In this document: one piece after another, positions 58,520 through 64,000 of the stretch
Layout: the number at the start of each line of letters is the position of its first letter
How positions within the stretch are numbered: the stretch's first letter is position 1
Assembly (NCBI GenBank): GCA_964451255.1
Contig: CAYVHL010000010.1
Span: 1 to 64,000 of the forward strand
Length of the DNA: 64,000 nt
Reading direction: 5' to 3'
DNA from: JAHBTB01 sp964451255
Lineage (GTDB): Bacteria > Armatimonadota > Fimbriimonadia > Fimbriimonadales > Fimbriimonadaceae
Program-made: the position numbers and the translations under genes
The notes under the pieces: model-generated
The model's input: only the letters and a program-made list of their open reading frames with translations
Told to the model about the DNA's origin: nothing
The model's database searches: none

Positions 58520-60442
58520 ATGTCGCGCCGCTTCACAATCATGACTGCGATCCCGTATGTCAACGGCATGTTGCACATCGGCAACTCGCTGACGACGCTT
58601 TCCGGCGACGTCACGGCGCGGTACCACAGGATGCTCGGCGAGGACGTGTGGTTCCAAGTCGGAACGGACGAGAACGGAATCAAGATCAAGGAGGCAGCCG
58701 AGAAACTCGGGGAAGACCCCCACAAGTTCGTCGAAAAGATCACGGGACGGATCGTCGATGTCTTCCGATTTCTCAAGATCAGTAGCGACGACCTGGTGCG
58801 CACGACCGAACCGAGGCACGTGCGGGCGAGCCAAGAGTTGTTCCGTAGGCTCCAAGCGGACGGCCACATTTACACCGGCACGTACGAAGGTTGGTACGAC
58901 GTCACGACGGAGACCTACTTCAAAGAAGAGGACCTCGTCGACGGCAAGTCGCCGGACGGGAACGAGGTCCGCTGGATCAGCGAGCAAAACTACTTTTTTC
59001 GCCTCAGCGCGTTCCAAGACCGCTTGGTTGAAGCCTATGGCACCGGCAAGATCAAGGTGGTGCCCGAGGCCCGGCAAAACGAGGTCCTCAGCTTTATCAA
59101 CCAAGGGTTGCGCGACGTCTGCATCTCTAGGTCGAACATCGGCTGGGGCATCCCGGTGCCGGGAGACGACAGCCAAGTCATCTACGTCTGGTTCGACGCG
59201 CTCATCAACTACATCACCAGTTGCGGATGGCCGGAAGGGGACTGGGAGCCGAAGTGGCCGGCGGACGTCCAGTGGCTTGGGAAGGACATCCTCACCCGGT
59301 TCCATGCGACCCTGTGGCCCGCCATGCTGATGGGGATCGGGTTGGAGCCTCCGAGGGTCGTCGCCGCCCACGCCTGGGTGCTGTTCGGCGGGGAGAAGAT
59401 TTCCAAGTCAAAGGGGACGGCGGTCGAGCCGACGCCTCTGGTCGACGAGTTCTCCGAGCGAGCGGGGATCAGCAAAGAACTGGCCGTCGACGCGCTGCGG
59501 TATTGGCTCGTTGCAACCATGGGGTTCGAGAACGACTCCACGTTCACCTACGACGAGTTTGACCGCCGCTACAACTCCGACTTGGCGAACGACCTGGGCA
59601 ACGCCTTGAACCGGACCCTGTCGATGGCTCACAAGTTTGTCGGAGGCGTTGTGCCCGACGCGCCACTAGAAAGCGACGTGGTCGAGGCGGTCGCGGCGGC
59701 CAAGGGCGAGTATGAGCGCGCGATGGCGGGGTACCGTTTGGAGCAGGCGGCCGAGGCGGCGATCGGGCTGATCCGCTTCCTGAACAAGTACATCGACACG
59801 CGGGCACCGTGGGCTCTTGCCAAGACGGGTGACGCCTCGCTCGGATCCGTGGTCCGCTCCATGCTTGCGTGTGTGCGGACGGCCGAGGGGATGGTCCGGC
59901 CGATCATGCCCGACGCTGCCGACGCCATCGCGGCCCAACTTGGTTCAGCCCCGACCCTGTCTTGGGACTCGGTGGGGGTGGGGTCCTTGCCGCCAGGAAC
60001 CCAATTGGGGCAGCCCGTGCCGATCTTCCCGAGGTTGGAGGCGAAGCCTGCCGCCCCTGCCGCGCCCAAGCCCGCCAAAGAAGCCAAGGAGAACAAGAAA
60101 CCGATGGAAGCACCAACCCAGATCGAGTTCGCAGAGTTCATGAAGGTCCAACTCCGCGTCGCCCGGATCATCGAGGCCGAACCCGTCGAGGGAAGCGAGA
60201 AGCTTATGAAGCTCCAGGTGAGGATCGGTGACGAACCGCGCCAGATCATCGCCGGGATAAAGAAGAAGTATGCCGCCGAAGACCTGATAGGGCGTCAGAT
60301 CATCGTCGTGGCGAACCTGAAACCGGCCAAGCTGATGGGGCTCGAATCACAAGGAATGCTACTGGCCGCGGACGACACAGACGGTAGTGCGATCATCCTC
60401 CAGCCTGAGCACGAAGCCCCCGACGGCGCGAACGTCCACTAG
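58520..60442 (+). CDS. metG: Methionyl-tRNA synthetase with C-terminal tRNA-binding domain
   Basis: This enzyme charges tRNA-Met. The 640 residues start at ATG 58520. HIGH-like motif is H19-I-G-N (YVNGMLHIGNSL) and the KMSKS motif is GGEKISKSKGT near residue 297. The connective peptide region lacks the CxxC zinc knuckles, so it belongs to a zinc-free subgroup. An Ala/Pro/Lys linker leads to an OB-fold Trbp111 domain at about 535-640 (FMKVQLRVARIIEAEPV, GMLLAA). It is convergent with yraN. Confidence 0.96.
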   Translation: MSRRFTIMTAIPYVNGMLHIGNSLTTLSGDVTARYHRMLGEDVWFQVGTDENGIKIKEAAEKLGEDPHKFVEKITGRIVDVFRFLKISSDDLVRTTEPRHVRASQELFRRLQADGHIYTGTYEGWYDVTTETYFKEEDLVDGKSPDGNEVRWISEQNYFFRLSAFQDRLVEAYGTGKIKVVPEARQNEVLSFINQGLRDVCISRSNIGWGIPVPGDDSQVIYVWFDALINYITSCGWPEGDWEPKWPADVQWLGKDILTRFHATLWPAMLMGIGLEPPRVVAAHAWVLFGGEKISKSKGTAVEPTPLVDEFSERAGISKELAVDALRYWLVATMGFENDSTFTYDEFDRRYNSDLANDLGNALNRTLSMAHKFVGGVVPDAPLESDVVEAVAAAKGEYERAMAGYRLEQAAEAAIGLIRFLNKYIDTRAPWALAKTGDASLGSVVRSMLACVRTAEGMVRPIMPDAADAIAAQLGSAPTLSWDSVGVGSLPPGTQLGQPVPIFPRLEAKPAAPAAPKPAKEAKENKKPMEAPTQIEFAEFMKVQLRVARIIEAEPVEGSEKLMKLQVRIGDEPRQIIAGIKKKYAAEDLIGRQIIVVANLKPAKLMGLESQGMLLAADDTDGSAIILQPEHEAPDGANVH

Positions 60443-60453
60443 CCCCAAGCCGA

Positions 60454-60795
60454 CTACCGGAATGCGTCTTTGTAGTGCTTGATCCCGGTCGGGCTGACTC
60501 CGACCAGGTCATAGCGTGCGGCGACCTCAGGCGTGCCCGTGCTCTCAAAATACTCGGCTACCGCTTGTTGGAAGCGGTCGATCTTCATGCTGGTGACCGA
60601 GTCCTCCGGCAACTCAAAGAAGCCCGACCGCATCTTCACCTCGACGAACACGAGCGTGTCGCCGTCCATGGCGACGATGTCGATCTCGCCGTGCCGGGCC
60701 TTGTAGCGGCGGGTCAGAAGGGTGTATCCCTTGCCGAGCAAGTATGCAGCGGCCTGGTCTTCCGCTTGGGTGCCTATATGTCGAGCATGAGGCAT
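60454..60795 (-). CDS. YraN-family (UPF0102) nuclease-fold protein
   Basis: The product has 113 residues from ATG 60795. It has the Holliday-resolvase/endonuclease-like core of the family: G-x-x-AEDQAAAYLLGKGY, RYKARHGEIDIVAMDGDTLVFVEVKMR. The E-I-D and E-V-K motifs would make a metal site. Function of the family is unsettled. The start overlaps the rnhB end by 22 bp; rnhB-yraN adjacency is common in bacteria. Confidence 0.92.
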   Translation of the reverse strand: MPHARHIGTQAEDQAAAYLLGKGYTLLTRRYKARHGEIDIVAMDGDTLVFVEVKMRSGFFELPEDSVTSMKIDRFQQAVAEYFESTGTPEVAARYDLVGVSPTGIKHYKDAFR

Positions 60796-61385
60796 GGCTG
60801 GTTCAACATCGACTTTACCGGTTCGAAGCTCCTTCTGTGTATGGGACACGGCCCCAGGCGGGCGATCGCCTCAAGATGAGATGGGGCGGCATAGCCGAAG
60901 TGGGACTCGAAGCCGTATCCCGGGTGGTCGTCGGCGGCCGCCGCCATCCATCGGTCTCGAGTCACTTTGGCGAGGATTGACGCGGCGGCGATGGCGGCGT
61001 CGCGCGAGTCGCCTTTCACCCAGGCCTCGCACCGACAACAAACGCCGAGGGGCAAGGTGTTGCCGTCGACACGAGCCTCTTGGGGCCGCTGGCGCAAGTT
61101 GTTCAGGCAACGGGTCATCCCGGCCAGGGTGGCGTGGAGGATGTTGAGCCGGTCGATCTCTTCGACCGACACGGTTTCGATCCAGTAGGCGGCCTCATCC
61201 GTGATCCTTGCGAAAGCTTCTTCCCTTTGGGAGCGACTGAGGGACTTGCTGTCGTCGATGCCGGCCGAGTCCCACCCCTCGGGCAAGACGACGGCGGCGA
61301 CTACCACCGGTCCGGCCAAGGGGCCACGGCCCGCCTCGTCCACGCCCGCCACACCGGGTCTAAAGGGTAGCCGGGTGACCTTCAA
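60774..61385 (-). CDS. rnhB: Ribonuclease HII
   Basis: RNase HII nicks at ribonucleotides in DNA and removes RNA primers. The 203 residues have the first catalytic pair Asp16-Glu17 in AGVDEAGRGPLAGPV, then DDSKSLSRSQRE and KGDSRDAAIAAASILAKVTRD. TTG 61385 is the start, overlapping the upstream stop by 4 bp. A short Cys-rich stretch (GVCCRCEAW) replaces the usual residues before the second Asp, an oddity of this copy. Confidence 0.93.
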   Translation of the reverse strand: MKVTRLPFRPGVAGVDEAGRGPLAGPVVVAAVVLPEGWDSAGIDDSKSLSRSQREEAFARITDEAAYWIETVSVEEIDRLNILHATLAGMTRCLNNLRQRPQEARVDGNTLPLGVCCRCEAWVKGDSRDAAIAAASILAKVTRDRWMAAAADDHPGYGFESHFGYAAPSHLEAIARLGPCPIHRRSFEPVKSMLNQPCLMLDI

Positions 61386-61897
61386 CGGAAGATGACCCGG
61401 GCCTTGTCGTCCAGCTTGTAGGTTGTCTCGCGGGTGTTCGTCGCGCCGTCAGAGGCCGTACTTACGGCGTGGACGAGATACCCGCCGTCCTTTTGCACCG
61501 TTATCGACCCGGCCACCTTGGTGACCCCGCCCGCTTCCCCGACGACAGCCTCTTCCGTCACAACCTTGCCCTCCTTGAACTCCACCGTGCCGACAGTCAT
61601 GAACGAGGCGGTGGTGAAGTAGTGGTACGTGACCGCCTTCTTCTGCGGATCCCACCGGAAGACCGTCTCGCCGCCATAGGCGCCGTCGTTGATCGAGTGG
61701 GCCATACGGACGGCTTGGCCGTTGAGTATGCGATCCCACCGGGCGACGTCTACGAGCGGGTTTTCAGGCGTGCTGTTCTTGAACACCCCCTTGTACGTCT
61801 TGCCGAGCAACGGTCTCAGCGGCTCCAGATGGGGATCGAGCGCTTCTTTCGGGCCGACCTGGGCGGCGGCGACGATGACGAGCGGAAGCCAGACCAT
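61382..61897 (-). CDS. Exported beta-barrel-like protein of unknown function
   Basis: The product has 171 residues from ATG 61897. The N-terminus MVWLPLVIVAAAQVG looks like a short signal peptide. The body is a run of beta strands (GKTYKGVFKN, ETVFRWDPQKKAVTYHYFTTASF, GTVEFKEGKVVTEEAV) with the look of a DUF1579/lipocalin-type barrel. It is coupled to rnhB by a TTGA overlap and lies 50 bp from tRNA-His. Confidence 0.7.
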   Translation of the reverse strand: MVWLPLVIVAAAQVGPKEALDPHLEPLRPLLGKTYKGVFKNSTPENPLVDVARWDRILNGQAVRMAHSINDGAYGGETVFRWDPQKKAVTYHYFTTASFMTVGTVEFKEGKVVTEEAVVGEAGGVTKVAGSITVQKDGGYLVHAVSTASDGATNTRETTYKLDDKARVIFR

Positions 61898-61947
61898 AGG
61901 CCAACTATGGCACAGCCGGGCCGGTAAGAATGCCTGGAGGAGAATGG

Positions 61948-62021
61948 GGCGGAATATGGGTCTTGAACCCACGACCTCCTGAGCCACAGTCAGGCGCTCT
62001 AACCCCTGAGCTAATTCCGCC
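61948..62021 (-). tRNA. tRNA-His (anticodon GTG)
   Basis: On the minus strand, acceptor strands GCGGAAT (62020-62014) and ATTCCGC (61955-61949) pair. The anticodon arm is CCTGA-CTGTGGC-TCAGG with GTG in the anticodon. The extra 5' G (62021) faces discriminator C (61948), the mark of tRNA-His. D-loop AGGGGTTAGA and T-loop TTCAAGA are normal. CCA is not encoded. Confidence 0.95.
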
Positions 62022-62049
62022 GCGCGAGCCTACGATTATACCGCCGGGC

Positions 62050-62166
62050 CTATTTGGACTGGGCCGGTGCCTCCTCCGGCTTCACAGTGCTGTGCTCGGA
62101 GACCAGGTCGCATGCGGCCAAGGCGAGAACCGCCAAAGCGACAAAGAGAACCGCGAACCTTCTCAT
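62050..62166 (-). CDS. 38-residue lipoprotein
   Basis: This is a short gene that begins ATG 62166 and stops TAG 62050. It encodes MRRFAVLFVALAVLALAAC followed by a charged Glu/Pro tail ending AQSK. The lipobox L-A-A-C19 with a basic n-region is perfect for signal peptidase II. The mature part would be only 20 residues. It lies upstream of tRNA-His on the same strand and divergent from uvrA. Confidence 0.6.
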   Translation of the reverse strand: MRRFAVLFVALAVLALAACDLVSEHSTVKPEEAPAQSK

Positions 62167-62206
62167 CCTAATAACCAGTATGAGGAATTGTGCCCCTTAT
62201 CAGATA

Positions 62207-62235
62207 TAGACGTAAGTCTACCAGCATGGTATGAT
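62207..62235 (+). promoter_or_regulatory. Promoter TAGACG-17-TATGAT for leaderless uvrA mRNA
   Basis: TAGACG (62207-62212) and TATGAT (62230-62235) are spaced 17 bp. GTG 62242 follows after 6 nt (catccc), so the transcript should start at or very near the start codon. No LexA-type palindrome was recognised. Confidence 0.5.
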
Positions 62236-62241
62236 CATCCC

Positions 62242-64000
62242 GTGGCCCAGGACAAGATCGTCGTCGTCGGTGCGAGGGAAAACAACCTCAAGAACATCAC
62301 CGTCGAGATTCCTCGCGACAAGTTGGTCGTGATCACGGGCCTCAGCGGGAGCGGCAAGTCGAGCCTGGCGTTCCAAACCATCTACGCGGAGGGCCAGCGG
62401 CGGTACGTCGAGAGCCTGAGCGCGTATGCCAGGCAGTTCCTAGGGCAGATGGACAAGCCGGATGTGGACCACATCGAGGGCCTGTCCCCCGCGGTGAGCA
62501 TCGACCAGAAGACGGCGAGCCGCAACCCACGGTCCACCGTCGGCACCGTCACCGAGATCTACGACTACCTGCGGATCCTCTTTGCCCGTGTCGGTGTGCC
62601 CTATTCCCCCGCGACCGGCAAGCCGATCACCCGACAGTCGACCGACGAGGTCGTCGACGCGGCAAAGTCCATGCCTGAAGGCGCCCGGCTCCAAATCTTG
62701 GCGCCGGTCGTCCGTGCCCGTAAAGGCGAGTACAAAAAGGAGCTGAAGGACATCCAAGCCGCCGGTTATGTCCGCGTGCGGGTGGACGGCGAAATGCACG
62801 AGGTCACCGACGACATTCCGATGGACCGGTACAAACAGCACACCATCGAAGTCGTTGTCGACCGCTTGGTGATCAAGGAAGGCTTGGACCGTCGCCTCGC
62901 CGACTCCATCGAGACCGCTCTGAAGATGGGCAAAGGCCTTGTCACCCTAAGCCATCAGAAACCTGACCAAAAGGACGACACATGGCACGACGAGCTCTTC
63001 AGCGAGCACTACTCCTGTCCAGAATCAGGTTTCACCATGCCAGAGCTGGAACCGAGGATGTTCTCGTTCAACTCGCCTTTCGGTGCTTGTCCTGAATGCA
63101 CGGGTCTCGGCACGAAGACGGAGTTTGACCCTGACCTGGTGGTTCCCGACCGGCGGAAGCCGATCCGCGACGGCGCCATCGCCCCGTTTGTCTATAAGAG
63201 CGGCGACGTCAAGGAGTGGTGGCCGCAGGTCTTGGACGGGGTGGGCCGAGCCGTTGGTTTCGACGCCTCGATGTCATTTGACCAATTGGATGAGAAGGGC
63301 CTCGACGCTGTGTTCAACGGCTTGCCGGAACCGGTCTCCGTCATCACAAACTTCGGTCGGACGGAGCGGACGTTCACCAGCCAATGGGACGGCGTCTTGG
63401 CGGTCCTCCGCAAGAAGTTTGAACAGACGGAGAGCGAGTGGGTCAAGCGCGATCTGGAACAGTACATGCGGACCAAACCGTGCCCGGTCTGCAACGGACA
63501 GAGGCTGAAGCCGGAGACGCTCTGCGTCCGGATCGCCGGGAAGAACATCGCCCAGGTCACATGCATGTCCGTTTCGGAGGCGTTCGCCTTCTTCGACACG
63601 CTCCAACCAAAGCTCAACGCCAGGCAACGGGCCATCGGCGAGCGTGCGATCAAGGAGATCCTCGAAAGGCTTCGGTTCCTCAACAACGTGGGGCTGGCCT
63701 ACCTGACGCTTGACCGGTCGGCCAACACCCTGGCGGGCGGGGAAGCCCAGCGCATCCGTCTGGCGACCCAAATCGGCAGCGGGCTCATGGGCTGCCTCTA
63801 CGTGTTGGACGAGCCCAGCATCGGACTGCACCAGCGGGACAACCACAAGCTGATCGAGACCCTGCTCAGGCTCCGCGACCTTGGCAACACGGTGATCGTC
63901 GTCGAGCACGACGAAGACACGATGCGGATGGCCGACTGGCTGATCGACCTGGGCCCCGGTGCCGGGGAGCACGGAGGCGTGATCGTCAACGAAGGGACGC
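62242..64000 (+). CDS. uvrA: Excinuclease ABC subunit A (5' part, runs off the window)
   Basis: UvrA is the damage-sensing ATPase of nucleotide excision repair. 586 codons are present of about 940. GTG 62242 begins VAQDKIVVVGARENNLKNI. Walker A is GLSGSGKSSLAF (about 33-44), then YAEGQRRYVESLSAYARQFLGQM. Zinc-finger cysteines appear in ACPECTGLGT and PCPVCNGQRL. The first-domain signature and Walker B are NTLAGGEAQRIRLATQIGSGLMG and LYVLDEPSIGLHQRD. It continues beyond base 64000. Confidence 0.96.
   Translation, partial: MAQDKIVVVGARENNLKNITVEIPRDKLVVITGLSGSGKSSLAFQTIYAEGQRRYVESLSAYARQFLGQMDKPDVDHIEGLSPAVSIDQKTASRNPRSTVGTVTEIYDYLRILFARVGVPYSPATGKPITRQSTDEVVDAAKSMPEGARLQILAPVVRARKGEYKKELKDIQAAGYVRVRVDGEMHEVTDDIPMDRYKQHTIEVVVDRLVIKEGLDRRLADSIETALKMGKGLVTLSHQKPDQKDDTWHDELFSEHYSCPESGFTMPELEPRMFSFNSPFGACPECTGLGTKTEFDPDLVVPDRRKPIRDGAIAPFVYKSGDVKEWWPQVLDGVGRAVGFDASMSFDQLDEKGLDAVFNGLPEPVSVITNFGRTERTFTSQWDGVLAVLRKKFEQTESEWVKRDLEQYMRTKPCPVCNGQRLKPETLCVRIAGKNIAQVTCMSVSEAFAFFDTLQPKLNARQRAIGERAIKEILERLRFLNNVGLAYLTLDRSANTLAGGEAQRIRLATQIGSGLMGCLYVLDEPSIGLHQRDNHKLIETLLRLRDLGNTVIVVEHDEDTMRMADWLIDLGPGAGEHGGVIVNEGT

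Overview
The window is GC-rich bacterial chromosome with tightly packed genes, many 4-bp stop/start overlaps, frequent GTG/TTG starts and very short gaps. Gene content fits a free-living, respiring diderm-type bacterium. It includes proton-pumping complex I, type II fatty-acid synthesis, the GatCA amidotransferase, IspE of the MEP pathway, a type IV pilus/type II secretion-like platform and many exported or lipid-anchored proteins. The mix of prepilin-like orphans, HEAT and BNR-repeat exported proteins and a RhaI/RhaEW pair makes Armatimonadota (Fimbriimonadia-like) my best guess. That is an inference from style, not from a marker gene.

Layout. 1-4.5 kb (minus strand): 5' part of sufB and a very large secreted Asp-box beta-propeller protein. 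4.7-16 kb (plus): complex I genes nuoG-H-J-K-L-M-(URO-D-like fragment)-N, followed by a TIM-barrel isomerase; nuoI is not in its usual place between nuoH and nuoJ. 16-20 kb (minus): queF, then a UbiA prenyltransferase, a DprE2-like reductase and a DprE1-like oxidase, which together resemble the decaprenylphosphoryl-arabinose pathway, then a pyroglutamyl peptidase. 20-28 kb: fabD-fabG and acpP-fabF-xer on the plus strand, separated by two tandem paralogous HEAT-repeat membrane proteins on the minus strand. 28-31.4 kb: L-rhamnose isomerase and a bifunctional rhamnulose-1-P aldolase/dehydrogenase. 31.5-35 kb: secreted NlpC/P60 hydrolase with a structured 5' UTR, tRNA-Ser(CGA), and a YyaL-like protein without its CxxC. 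35-39.3 kb: gatC-gatA-membrane protein-ispE-MobA-like-small ORF. 39.3-42.1 kb: a run of small proteins (zinc ribbon, 2-TM, YjfB-like, degenerate receiver, DUF4870, VOC). 42.1-45.2 kb: acsA and an exported GspC/PilP-like protein, ending at a strong bidirectional terminator.

45.2-51.5 kb: the normally contiguous rpsO-pnp pair is split by about 3.5 kb of more AT-rich DNA. This insert holds two prepilin-like cassettes (one fused to a membrane domain, one split) and a second, almost wholly synonymous copy of the 3' end of rpsO. It is the most unusual part of the window. 51.6-64 kb: gpsA; a lipoprotein with a long Ser-Thr-Thr-Gly minisatellite; folK; two PilC/GspF paralogs; a J-domain membrane protein; metG; convergent yraN/rnhB and a small exported protein; tRNA-His(GTG); a 38-residue lipoprotein; and the 5' part of uvrA.

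Several monocistronic or first-in-operon genes have a -10-like hexamer only 6-8 nt before the start codon and no Shine-Dalgarno sequence, which suggests leaderless mRNAs. Operon-internal genes carry good AGGAGG-type sites. No CRISPR array, transposase, integrase of a mobile element or rRNA gene was found.
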